From: Propionibacteriaceae bacterium
GTDB lineage: Bacteria; Actinomycetota; Actinomycetes; Propionibacteriales; Propionibacteriaceae
Direction of reading: 5' to 3'
Assembly (NCBI GenBank): GCA_030528545.1
Contig: JAUMYR010000007.1
Span: 4,466 to 23,646 of the forward strand
Length of the DNA stretch: 19,181 nt
Every line of letters starts with the position of its first letter. The stretch's first letter is position 1. The notes below the pieces were generated by a model. That model was not told the origin of the DNA, did not search any database, and saw only the letters and a program-made list of their open reading frames with translations. Made by a program: the position numbers and the translations under genes. Positions 1 through 7,093 of the stretch are shown here, one piece after another.

Positions 1-464
1 TCCCTCGGGGTGGTGCCAGTGGCGACCAGGATGATGTCAGCCTCTAGGCGTTGCCTCCCATCCCCTGCCTCGACGATGACCGCCTCGGTCCCGTCGAGAC
101 GTCCGGTTCCTTTGAGGATCCTCACCCCCTCCGCGGTCAGTTTGGCCTGGATGTCGCCGGACTGGGCCCGGGCGAGTTCCAGTACCCTGCGGTTGACCGC
201 TCCGAGATCGACCCGCACTGACGCCGAGACCGGCTCTGGCGCATCGGCACCGCCCACATGCAGCCCCAGCTCGGCCGCGTGCCGGATGGCGGTCATGGCC
301 TCGGCGGTCGCGATGAGGGTCTTGCTGGGCACGCAGTCGGTCAATACGGCGGCGCCGCCGAGTCCGTCTCTCTCGATCAGCGTGACCTCGCCTCCCAGCT
401 GCGCACCGACGAGAGCGGCCTCATAGCCGCCCGGCCCACCACCGAGGATCACAACTTTGGTCAC
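1..464 (-). CDS. lpdA: LpdA-like NAD(P)H:quinone reductase (flavoprotein disulfide reductase family), N-terminal part
   Basis: Only the first ~154 codons are inside the window; the gene runs off the left edge. The protein opens with a Rossmann FAD-binding motif, VVILGGGPGGYEAA (residues 4-17), and reaches the ATGTTPR segment typical of pyridine-nucleotide disulfide oxidoreductases. The motif GGAAVLTDCVPSK (36-48) matches lipoamide dehydrogenases (GGTCLNVGCIPSK), but the first redox cysteine is replaced by Ala39 and only Cys44 remains. The same change is known in mycobacterial LpdA (Rv3303c), an NAD(P)H:quinone reductase, so lipoamide dehydrogenase activity is unlikely. The GTG at 464 is chosen because it gives MTKVVILGGG; the ATG at 472 reaches a stop after three codons. 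No clear Shine-Dalgarno is visible. The gene is divergent from pnp with a 32-bp gap. Confidence 0.88.
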   Translation of the reverse strand, partial: MTKVVILGGGPGGYEAALVGAQLGGEVTLIERDGLGGAAVLTDCVPSKTLIATAEAMTAIRHAAELGLHVGGADAPEPVSASVRVDLGAVNRRVLELARAQSGDIQAKLTAEGVRILKGTGRLDGTEAVIVEAGDGRQRLEADIILVATGTTPR

Positions 465-484
465 GGGAGCATTCTGGCACAGGG

Positions 485-491
485 CATAGTA
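485..491. promoter_or_regulatory. Overlapping divergent -10 elements between lpdA and pnp
   Basis: The 32-bp gap between the divergent starts contains CATAGTA. Read on the plus strand, CATAGT (485-490) resembles a -10 hexamer ending 6 nt before the pnp ATG. On the minus strand, TACTAT (491 to 486) is a good -10 match lying 21 nt before the lpdA GTG. No convincing -35 was found on either side. The assignment is inferred from hexamer similarity and position only. Confidence 0.4.
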
Positions 492-496
492 GAGAT

Positions 497-1297
497 ATGA
501 CACTCGATCCGAAACAAGCCGCCAACGATGCCGCCGAGTACTTGAGGTCAACCCTTGATCTGGCCCAGATCGACATCGCCCTCGTCCTGGGCTCGGGATG
601 GAGCAGTGGAGCCGACCAACTAGGCGAGACCATCGCCACCATTGAGCTGGGCAAGGTTCCTGGATTCGACAGACCCGTGGTCGCTGGCCACGGCGGTGAA
701 CTCCGGGCGATCCGCACCCCCAGCGGTAAGGTCGCCGCGGTGTTTACCGGCCGCACCCACTACTACGAAGGGCGCGGCGTCGAAAGGGTCGTCCACGGTG
801 TTCGCACCGCGGCGGCCTGGGGAGCCAAGATCATGGTGCTGACGAACGGCTGTGGGGGCCTGGTGGCCGAGTGGGCGCCCGGCACCCCGGTCCTCATCCG
901 CGATCAGATCAACCTGACCGCCGACACCCCGCTGCGGGGAGCGACCTTCATCGACATGACCGAGGCGTACTCGCCGAGGCTGCGCGGCCTCGCCCGCGAG
1001 GTCGACCCGAGTTTGCCGGAGGGCGTCTACGTACAGTTCCGCGGGCCTCAGTACGAAACCCCGGCGGAGGTGAAGATGGCGAAGGTACTGGGGGGCGACC
1101 TGGTCGGGATGTCCACGACACTGGAGACCCTCGCGGCCCGCGAAGCCGGTCTGGAGGTGCTGGGGATCTCCCTGGTCACGAACCTGGCCGCGGGCATCAG
1201 CCCCACTCCCCTGGACCACGCCGAGGTCATTGAGGCCGGTAAGGCGGCAGCCCCAAGGCTGGCCGCGCTGCTCGCAGGTATCGTCGCGAAACTTTAG
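497..1297 (+). CDS. punA: Purine nucleoside phosphorylase (trimeric PNP family)
   Basis: A 266-residue protein of normal length for trimeric, inosine/guanosine-type PNP. It would split purine (deoxy)nucleosides with phosphate to free base and (deoxy)ribose-1-phosphate in the cytoplasm. Visible family motifs are the phosphate-binding loop LGSGW (31-35), GHGG (64-67), RTHYYEG (86-92), TNGCGG (116-121), FRGPQYETPAEV (181-192) with the base-binding Glu187, VGMST (203-207), and TNLAAG (228-233) with the base-binding Asn. The start ATG at 497 has no Shine-Dalgarno, and a -10-like hexamer lies 6 nt upstream, so the mRNA may be leaderless. The next gene starts 12 bp after the stop and supplies the matching sugar-phosphate mutase, so the two form an operon. 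The mycobacterial orthologue is named deoD/punA. Confidence 0.95.
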   Translation: MTLDPKQAANDAAEYLRSTLDLAQIDIALVLGSGWSSGADQLGETIATIELGKVPGFDRPVVAGHGGELRAIRTPSGKVAAVFTGRTHYYEGRGVERVVHGVRTAAAWGAKIMVLTNGCGGLVAEWAPGTPVLIRDQINLTADTPLRGATFIDMTEAYSPRLRGLAREVDPSLPEGVYVQFRGPQYETPAEVKMAKVLGGDLVGMSTTLETLAAREAGLEVLGISLVTNLAAGISPTPLDHAEVIEAGKAAAPRLAALLAGIVAKL

Positions 1298-1309
1298 AAG
1301 GAGGCTGCC

Positions 1310-2968
1310 ATGTCCGATCTGATCCAGATGGCCGAAGCCTGGCGCGATCAGGACCCCGATCCAGCGACCCGTGACGCGCTCGACCAGTTGCTGGTCCAAG
1401 CCCAGGCCGAGGACCCGGCGGTCGCCGGAGTCGCGGTGGAGGAACTGCGCGATGCTTTCTCCGGCCCCCTGGAGTTCGGCACCGCCGGACTGCGCGGGGC
1501 CCTGGGTCCCGGTCCCGCCAGGATGAACCGGGTCGTGGTCTCCCAGGCGGCTGCCGGTTTCGCGGCCTGGCTCGCCAGTCGCGGCCATCGCGGCGGGAAA
1601 GTCATCGTGGGTTTCGACGCCCGCTACAACTCGGATGTCTTCGCCCGCGACACCGCAGAGATCATGACAGCCGCCGGGTTCGAGGTGCTACTCACCGCCC
1701 AGCCCACGCCAACTCCGGTGGTGGCCTTCGGCATCAGGCACTTCGGCTGCGTCGCCGGTGTCGTGGTCACCGCCTCACACAACCCGCCCGCGGACAACGG
1801 CTACAAGGTCTACCTCGGGGACGGCTCCCAGATCGTCAGCCCGACCGATGGGCAGATCGCGGCCGAGATCGCCGCGATCGCGAAGCGTCCAGCCGGTGAG
1901 GTCGCCCGGGCTCAGGGATGGAAGGTCATCGACCAGGAACTCGTGGACGCCTACACCGCGCGGGCGGCGTCCCTGGTCTCCCCCGAGGCACCGCGCTCGG
2001 TGTCGTGGGTTTATACCGCGATGCATGGTGTGGGTTCCCGCATCGTTAACCAGGTGGTCGCCGCGGCCGGGTTCCCGTCCGGTATCCCCGTCGCCGAACA
2101 GGACCAGCCCGATCCGGCATTCCCGACGGTAGCTTTCCCCAATCCCGAAGAGCCGGGTGCCATCGACCTGGCGATCGCGCTGGCGCAGCGCCAGGGAGCG
2201 GATCTGGTGGTGGCCAACGATCCCGACGCCGACCGCTGCGCGGTGGCTGCACCCATCGGTGGCACCTGGCGGATGCTGACCGGGGACGAACTCGGAGCGC
2301 TGCTCGGTGACGACGCGCTGCGCCGCGGGGTGGCGGGCACCTACGCCTGTTCGGTGGTGTCGTCCACGCTGCTCGGGAGAATGGCCGAAGAGCATGGGCG
2401 TGCCTTCACCTCCACGCTGACCGGTTTCAAGTGGATCGGCCGGGTGCCAGACCTCGCCTTCGGCTATGAGGAGGCGATCGGGTATTGCTGCGACTCCCAT
2501 GCGGTACCCGACAAGGACGGCATCACCGCGCTGCTGATGGTGCTGCGCCTAGCCGCCGGACTCAAGGCCGAGGGGCTGAGCATCTCGGACCGCCTGGACG
2601 AGATCGCGCGCAACTACGGTGTCCATGCGACCAGTCAGCTTTCGGTGCGGGTCGCCGACCTGTCGATCATCGCCAACGCCATGTCCAGGCTGCGTTCTCA
2701 GCCGCCCGCCACACTGGCCGGTGCTCCGGTCACCGTGCGCGACCTGAGCGATGGCGGTCCGCTCCCACCCACCGACGCCGTAGAACTCACCGGTGAATGG
2801 GTACACGTGGTCGCCCGGCCTTCGGGCACCGAGCCGAAGCTGAAGTGTTACCTGGAGGCGCGGGTCCCGGTGCCGGAATCCCGGGCCAATCTGGCAGCGG
2901 CGAGGGACAAGGCCGCACAGTTGATACTGGAGCTGCGGGAAGAGATGTCGAAAGCCCTCGGCCTGTGA
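1310..2968 (+). CDS. pmmB: Phospho-sugar mutase, PGM2-like (phosphopentomutase / phosphoglucomutase; PmmB-type)
   Basis: A 552-residue alpha-D-phosphohexomutase superfamily enzyme. The four active-site loops are visible: TASHNPP (154-160) with phosphoserine Ser156, the metal loop NDPDADR (303-309), the sugar-specificity loop GYEEAIGY (385-392), and the phosphate-binding loop RPSGTEPK (503-510). The N-terminal FGTAGLRGALGPGPARMN (56-73) and the ASHNPxxDNGYKVY spacing resemble human PGM2, a phosphopentomutase, more than the shorter bacterial ManB enzymes. With PNP immediately upstream, the likely role is (deoxy)ribose-1-phosphate to 5-phosphate conversion; glucose-1-phosphate may also be a substrate. 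The substrate is inferred. The start is fixed by a strong AAGGAGG at 1298-1304, right after the pnp stop. Mycobacterial relatives are annotated pmmB. Confidence 0.9.
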   Translation: MSDLIQMAEAWRDQDPDPATRDALDQLLVQAQAEDPAVAGVAVEELRDAFSGPLEFGTAGLRGALGPGPARMNRVVVSQAAAGFAAWLASRGHRGGKVIVGFDARYNSDVFARDTAEIMTAAGFEVLLTAQPTPTPVVAFGIRHFGCVAGVVVTASHNPPADNGYKVYLGDGSQIVSPTDGQIAAEIAAIAKRPAGEVARAQGWKVIDQELVDAYTARAASLVSPEAPRSVSWVYTAMHGVGSRIVNQVVAAAGFPSGIPVAEQDQPDPAFPTVAFPNPEEPGAIDLAIALAQRQGADLVVANDPDADRCAVAAPIGGTWRMLTGDELGALLGDDALRRGVAGTYACSVVSSTLLGRMAEEHGRAFTSTLTGFKWIGRVPDLAFGYEEAIGYCCDSHAVPDKDGITALLMVLRLAAGLKAEGLSISDRLDEIARNYGVHATSQLSVRVADLSIIANAMSRLRSQPPATLAGAPVTVRDLSDGGPLPPTDAVELTGEWVHVVARPSGTEPKLKCYLEARVPVPESRANLAAARDKAAQLILELREEMSKALGL

Positions 2969-2973
2969 ACTGG

Positions 2974-3006
2974 GGCGGGGCGCCCCCGGACCGGCGGCGC
3001 CCCGCC
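2974..3006 (+). terminator. GC-rich hairpin after the pnp-pmmB operon
   Basis: A perfect 11-bp stem, GGCGGGGCGCC (2974-2984) and GGCGCCCCGCC (2996-3006), closes an 11-nt loop 5 nt after the mutase stop codon. No T-run follows, so it would be a U-less terminator or an mRNA 3' end stabiliser. A weaker alternative pairing exists between CTGGGGC (2970-2976) and GCCCCAG (3021-3027). The nearest downstream gene has its own promoter region, which fits an operon end here. Confidence 0.55.
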
Positions 3007-3057
3007 GGCCACAGATTCTGGCCCCAGCCATGCATCTTTCACTGGGTAAACCGCTGC

Positions 3058-3089
3058 TTGGCACAATAATTTTTTGCTTCATCTAAATT
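3058..3089 (+). promoter_or_regulatory. Candidate rocD promoter in an AT-rich island
   Basis: TTGGCA (3058-3063) matches TTGACA at five of six positions. TCTAAA (3082-3087, 18-bp spacer) or TAAATT (3084-3089, 20-bp spacer) could serve as the -10. The stretch 3063-3100 is strikingly AT-rich against its surroundings, as expected for a promoter/operator. The spacing is not ideal and there is no experimental support. Confidence 0.4.
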
Positions 3090-3099
3090 ATGCAAAAAA
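3070..3099. promoter_or_regulatory. AT-rich inverted repeat, possible operator for rocD
   Basis: TTTTTTGC (3070-3077) and GCAAAAAA (3092-3099) are perfect inverted arms around a 14-nt spacer, with arm centres 22 bp apart, about two helical turns. The repeat overlaps the candidate promoter, so a dimeric or tetrameric regulator such as an Lrp/AsnC-family protein could bind here. The regulator identity is a guess; no regulator gene is in the window. Confidence 0.35.
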
Positions 3100-3127
3100 A
3101 CCATCGCGTAACTGCGACACTGTGAGG

Positions 3128-4426
3128 GTGAACACCTCGCCAGAGACCCGGTCCGGCCATCCCCGGGCCCGGGCGGTGCCCGGACACACCGCCCAACATC
3201 TTGACGCGGGCACCCAGGCATGGCCGGTGTCCCCCACGCAGGTTGCGATCGCGGCCGAGGAAGAGCACCTCGCTCGCAACTATCATCCCCTGCCCGTGGT
3301 GATCGCCTCAGCTTCTGGGGCGTGGGTCACAGACATTGAGGGGCGCCGCTACCTGGATGGGCTGGCGGCCTATTCCGCGCTCAACTTCGGTCACCGCCCA
3401 CCCCGCCTGATCGAGGCCGCCAAACGCCAGCTCGATGCGCTGACCCTGTGCAGCCGGGCCTTCCATTCCGCCCCCCTCGGGCCGTTCGTCACCGAGTTGG
3501 CCGCTCTGGCTGGCAAGGACGCCGTCTTACCCATGAACACCGGGGTCGAGGCCGTCGAATCGGCGATCAAGATCGCCCGCCGCTGGGCCTATGAGGTCAA
3601 GGGGGTCGACTATGGCACCGCCGAGATCATCGTCGCCAACCGCAACTTCCATGGCAGGACCACCACCGTCGTCTCCTTCTCCGATGACGAGGCCGCCTAC
3701 CAGGGCTATGCGCCTTTCATGCCGGGCTTCGTCCGGGTTCCCTATGGCGAGGCCGAGGCGATCGCGGAGGCCATCACCCCACACACCGCGGCGGTGCTCA
3801 TCGAACCGATCCAAGGAGAGGCGGGCGTCTACGTGCCCGGACCTGACTATCTGCCGAAGGTGAGGGAACTGACGAGGGCGGCGAATGTGCTGTTCATCGC
3901 CGATGAGATCCAGTCCGGACTGGGACGCACCGGGGCGACCTTCGAATGCGACAACTCCGGCGTAGTGCCCGATGTGTACCTGCTGGGGAAGGCCCTCGGT
4001 GGTGGCGTGGTTCCGGTCAGCGCCGTGGTAGCTGACTGGGACGTCATGGGTGTCCTCACCCCCGGGTCCCACGGTTCCACCTTCGGAGGCAACCCGCTGG
4101 CGGCGGCCGTCGGCCTTGAGGTCGTGCGCATGGTGGGGACCGGTGAGTATCAGCGGCGCGCCCGCGAGCTCGGGGCCCGCCTGCATGAGGGTCTGCGCCG
4201 CCTGATCGGACGGGGCGTGACCGCGGTGCGCGGACGTGGGCTTTGGGCCGGTATCGACATTGATCCCCGGATCGGCACCGGCCGGGAGGTCTGCCTCCGG
4301 TTGCTGGCGGCTGGGGTGCTGGCTAAGGACGCCCACGGTCAGACCATCCGGGTGGCCCCACCGCTGGTCATTACTCAAGACGAGGTGGACTGGTTGCTAG
4401 AGCGTTTCGACGCGACGCTGGCGTGA
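3128..4426 (+). CDS. rocD: Ornithine aminotransferase (ornithine-oxo-acid transaminase)
   Basis: A class-III PLP aminotransferase. It would convert ornithine and 2-oxoglutarate to glutamate-5-semialdehyde and glutamate in arginine/ornithine catabolism or proline synthesis. From the GTG at 3128 it has 432 residues. Family hallmarks are HLARNYHPLPVV near the N-terminus, LDGLAAYSALNFGH, MNTGVEAVESAIKIAR, NFHGRT, DEIQSGLGRTG (Asp259 contacts the PLP ring nitrogen), LLGKALGGG with the Schiff-base Lys288, and STFGGNPLAAAVG. The start is uncertain. The 3128 GTG gives a ~40-residue, Pro/Arg-rich leader whose codons still have high GC at third positions. A GTG at 3227 would begin about nine residues before the conserved AEEEHLARNYHP, closer to family length. 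Neither has a well-spaced Shine-Dalgarno. A TTG at 3074 lies inside the promoter region and is unlikely. No roc permease or arginase gene is adjacent. Confidence 0.92.
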   Translation: MNTSPETRSGHPRARAVPGHTAQHLDAGTQAWPVSPTQVAIAAEEEHLARNYHPLPVVIASASGAWVTDIEGRRYLDGLAAYSALNFGHRPPRLIEAAKRQLDALTLCSRAFHSAPLGPFVTELAALAGKDAVLPMNTGVEAVESAIKIARRWAYEVKGVDYGTAEIIVANRNFHGRTTTVVSFSDDEAAYQGYAPFMPGFVRVPYGEAEAIAEAITPHTAAVLIEPIQGEAGVYVPGPDYLPKVRELTRAANVLFIADEIQSGLGRTGATFECDNSGVVPDVYLLGKALGGGVVPVSAVVADWDVMGVLTPGSHGSTFGGNPLAAAVGLEVVRMVGTGEYQRRARELGARLHEGLRRLIGRGVTAVRGRGLWAGIDIDPRIGTGREVCLRLLAAGVLAKDAHGQTIRVAPPLVITQDEVDWLLERFDATLA

Positions 4427-4436
4427 GGCCGGCGGC

Positions 4437-4442
4437 TACACT
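4437..4442 (+). promoter_or_regulatory. Candidate -10 (TACACT) for leaderless rnhA transcription
   Basis: TACACT fits the actinobacterial TAnnnT -10 pattern and ends 6 nt before the GTG start of the RNase H gene. That is the spacing expected if transcription starts at the start codon. No clear -35 is visible. A GGAG overlaps the start codon and cannot act as a normally spaced ribosome site. Confidence 0.35.
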
Positions 4443-4448
4443 GCCGGA

Positions 4449-4970
4449 GTGATTATTGCTGCGGCCGATGGGTCCTCTCTGTCCAACCCCGGACCGTCCG
4501 GCTGGGCATGGTATATCGACGACCAGCGCTGGGCACGGGGCGGCTGGGCCCACGGCACCAACAACATGGGAGAGCTCATGGCGGTGCTCGACCTGCTGCG
4601 TCAAAGCGCTGGTTGTCCCGAACCGCTGCACATCCTGTGCGACTCCCAGTACGTCATCAACTCGCTCACGGTCTGGCTGCCCGGCTGGAAGCGCCGGGGG
4701 TGGAAGAAGGCCGACGGTAAGCCGGTGCTCAACGCCGAGCTGATACGGCAGTTGGACGCCGGGCTACAAGGCCGAGAGGTCAGCTTCGAGTGGGTGAAAG
4801 GCCATGCCGGGCATCCCCTCAACGAGGCCGCCGATTCGCTGGCCCGGGGTGCGGCCCATGCCCATGCCCGCGGGCAGAGCCCAACCCCCGGTCCCGGCTT
4901 CGGGGCGATCGCGGCGGTTCACCCCACCCCGCCCCAACCGGGTGAGCCCGAACAGGACTGCCTGTTTTGA
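4449..4970 (+). CDS. rnhA: Ribonuclease HI
   Basis: A 173-residue RNase H1-fold nuclease that cuts the RNA strand of RNA-DNA hybrids. All four carboxylate positions are present: Asp7 (ADGSS), Glu42 (NNMGEL), Asp65 (CDSQYV) and Asp129 (NEAADSLA). The catalytic-loop His is at 119 (KGHAGHPLNEAAD). The WLPGWKRRGWKKADGKPV segment (76-93) corresponds to the basic handle region of E. coli-type RNase HI. After about residue 135 there is a ~40-residue Pro/Gly/Ala-rich tail ending EPEQDCLF, beyond the usual ~155-residue core and of unknown role. The start is the GTG at 4449, giving the usual short strand before the DGS motif. It follows rocD by 22 bp and may have its own -10. It is not a bifunctional RNase H/CobC fusion. 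Confidence 0.93.
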   Translation: MIIAAADGSSLSNPGPSGWAWYIDDQRWARGGWAHGTNNMGELMAVLDLLRQSAGCPEPLHILCDSQYVINSLTVWLPGWKRRGWKKADGKPVLNAELIRQLDAGLQGREVSFEWVKGHAGHPLNEAADSLARGAAHAHARGQSPTPGPGFGAIAAVHPTPPQPGEPEQDCLF

Positions 4971-5006
4971 GCCCGTCACCGCGTCGGGACGAGCGAGCCC
5001 AGGCGG

Positions 5007-5012
5007 TATCAT
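5007..5012 (+). promoter_or_regulatory. Candidate -10 (TATCAT) for metG
   Basis: TATCAT differs from TATAAT at one position and lies 33 nt before the metG ATG, in the 75-bp gap after rnhA. No good -35 is seen about 17 bp upstream. If used, transcription would start near 5019 and exclude the small upstream ATG at 5011. Confidence 0.4.
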
Positions 5013-5049
5013 GAATCGACCCACAGCGACCATCCGAAAGCGATCATGA
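5011..5049 (+). other. Possible 12-codon upstream ORF overlapping the metG start
   Basis: An ATG at 5011 opens a short frame, [12 protein letters not shown], whose TGA shares ATGA with the metG start codon at 5046. Such overlaps allow translational coupling. However, the ATG lies on top of the best -10 hexamer (5007-5012), so it would be translated only from transcripts starting further upstream, for example readthrough from rnhA. No Shine-Dalgarno is evident. It could be chance. Confidence 0.2.
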
Positions 5050-7085
5050 ACCAGCGTCAGATCTTTGTCACGACTGCCCTGCCCTATGCCAACGCCAAGT
5101 TCCATGTCGGCCACATGATGGAGTACATCCAGGCCGATATCTGGGTACGGGCACAGCGCATGCTCGGCCACCAGGTCGATTTCGTGTGTGCCGACGATAC
5201 CCACGGCGCACCCATCATGCTGGCGGCGGCCAAGGCGGGAAAGAGCCCTCAGGAGTTCGTCGCGGAGATCGGAGCCGGGCGCCAGCCCTATCTTGAGGGT
5301 TTCCATATCAGCTTCGACAACTGGTCCAGCACCGATTCCCCGATCAATCACGAACTCGCCCGCGAGATCTACCGCGATCTGCGCTCTGCCGGGCTGATCG
5401 ATGTCCGAGAGATCGAACAGTATTTCGACCCCGAAAAGGGGATGTTCCTCCCCGACCGCTACATCAAGGGTTCTTGTCCGTTCTGTTCGGCTCCGGATCA
5501 GTATGGTGACAACTGCGAGGTGTGTGGTCGGGTGTATTCCCCGACCGACCTGGTCAATCCTTATTCGACGGTTTCGGGGGCCACACCGGTCTTGAAGACT
5601 AGCGAGCACTTCTTCTTCAAACTCTCCGATCCGCGCTGTGTCGATTTCCTGAAGGCCTGGACTCAAGACGGCAGGCTCCAGCCCGAGGTCGCCAACAAGG
5701 TGCGGGAGTGGTTCACGCTGGAGGGCGGCCTGGCGGACTGGGACATCTCCCGGGACGCGCCATATTTCGGCATTGAGATCCCCGACGCGCCGGGCAAGTA
5801 TTTCTATGTCTGGATGGATGCCCCCATCGGTTACCTCGCGTCCCTGCGGGAACTGCTCGACCGGCGCGGTGTCGATATGGCCGACTATTTCGCCAATCCC
5901 GAGCTACGCCAGTATCACTTCATCGGCAAGGACATCGTGACCTTCCACACCCTGTTCTGGCCAGCGATGCTGAAGTTCAGCGGCCGCAAGGTACCCGACA
6001 ATGTCTTCGTCCACGGCTTCCTCACCGTGAAACAGGAGAAGATGAGCAAGTCGCGGGGCACCGGGCTGGATCCGATGACCTACCTGGAGCTGAAGATGAA
6101 CCCCGACTGGCTGCGCTATTATCTCGCGGCTAAACTCAGCGCCCGCAATGAGGACATCGACTTCACGGCCGAGGACTTCGCGCTGCGCGTCAATTCCGAC
6201 CTCATCGGCAAATACGTCAACATCGCCTCCCGGGCGGCGGGATTCATCACCAAACGCTTCGACGGCCGCCTCGGGGAGGTCTCGGCAGATTCGGCCGCGC
6301 TGCTCACCACGCTGTCGGAGGCCGTGCCCACGATCACGGTCCTCTACGACGAGCGCGAGTTCGGCAAGGCGATGCGTGAGATCATGCACCTCGCGGACCG
6401 CGTCAACGAGTATGTGGAGGCCAATAAGCCCTGGGAGCTGGCCAAGGCCGAGGGCGCCGAGGCCCGGCTGCACGAGGTGTGCACCACCTGTATCGAGGCC
6501 TTCCGGCTGCTGACCCTGGCGCTCAAGCCGGTCCTGCCCGGGCTGGCCGAGCAGGTGGAGGGCTGGCTGAAGATCGCGCCGCTGAGCTTCAACGATGCCG
6601 CCACCCGGCTGGGGGCCGGTCACGAAATCGGACGCTATTCCCACCTGATGCAGCGCGTAGACCCCAAGCAGCTGGACGCCCTGTTCGCCGTGCCCGAGCC
6701 GGAACCCGAGCCCGTCCCCGCTCCCGGCGGTGCCGAGATCGCACCAACCATCACCTTCGACGATTTCACCAAGGTTGATCTGCGGATCGCTCGTATCGTC
6801 GAGGCCGAGGCGGTGGAAGGATCGACCAAGCTGCTGCGCCTGAGCCTTGATGTCGGCGAACCCAGCCCCCGCACCGTGCTGAGCGGAATCGCATCTGACT
6901 ACGCCCCCTCTGACCTGGTGGGCAAGCTCACGGTGATGGTGGCCAATCTCGCACCCCGCAAGATGAGATTCGGTGTCTCCGAGGGCATGGTGCTAGCCGC
7001 CGGACACGCCGACGAGAAGGCCAATCCGGGTATCTACCTGTTGGAACCCTTCCCCGGAGCCACACCCGGTCTGAGGGTCAGCTAA
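5046..7085 (+). CDS. metG: Methionyl-tRNA synthetase with C-terminal tRNA-binding domain
   Basis: A 679-residue class-I aminoacyl-tRNA synthetase that charges tRNA-Met. The signature HIGH appears as HVGH (20-23) within [19 protein letters not shown], and KMSKS is at 332-336. The connective peptide holds four zinc-ligand cysteines, Cys144, Cys147, Cys157 and Cys160, as in the E. coli-type (MetG1) enzyme. The anticodon-binding alpha-helical domain follows to about residue 555. A Pro/Glu linker ([13 protein letters not shown]) then leads to a C-terminal OB-fold tRNA-binding domain (~570-679; [18 protein letters not shown]), used for dimerisation and tRNA binding. This is longer than the ~520-residue mycobacterial MetRS, which lacks the appended domain. 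The ATG at 5046 gives the family N-terminus; the Shine-Dalgarno is weak. A hairpin ends the gene. Confidence 0.97.
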   Translation: MNQRQIFVTTALPYANAKFHVGHMMEYIQADIWVRAQRMLGHQVDFVCADDTHGAPIMLAAAKAGKSPQEFVAEIGAGRQPYLEGFHISFDNWSSTDSPINHELAREIYRDLRSAGLIDVREIEQYFDPEKGMFLPDRYIKGSCPFCSAPDQYGDNCEVCGRVYSPTDLVNPYSTVSGATPVLKTSEHFFFKLSDPRCVDFLKAWTQDGRLQPEVANKVREWFTLEGGLADWDISRDAPYFGIEIPDAPGKYFYVWMDAPIGYLASLRELLDRRGVDMADYFANPELRQYHFIGKDIVTFHTLFWPAMLKFSGRKVPDNVFVHGFLTVKQEKMSKSRGTGLDPMTYLELKMNPDWLRYYLAAKLSARNEDIDFTAEDFALRVNSDLIGKYVNIASRAAGFITKRFDGRLGEVSADSAALLTTLSEAVPTITVLYDEREFGKAMREIMHLADRVNEYVEANKPWELAKAEGAEARLHEVCTTCIEAFRLLTLALKPVLPGLAEQVEGWLKIAPLSFNDAATRLGAGHEIGRYSHLMQRVDPKQLDALFAVPEPEPEPVPAPGGAEIAPTITFDDFTKVDLRIARIVEAEAVEGSTKLLRLSLDVGEPSPRTVLSGIASDYAPSDLVGKLTVMVANLAPRKMRFGVSEGMVLAAGHADEKANPGIYLLEPFPGATPGLRVS

Positions 7086-7093
7086 AACGAGTC

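Noticed and set aside
620..1588. 322-codon open frame on the minus strand across pnp and pmmB
   Set aside because: It spans the boundary of two well-supported plus-strand genes and shows no domain.
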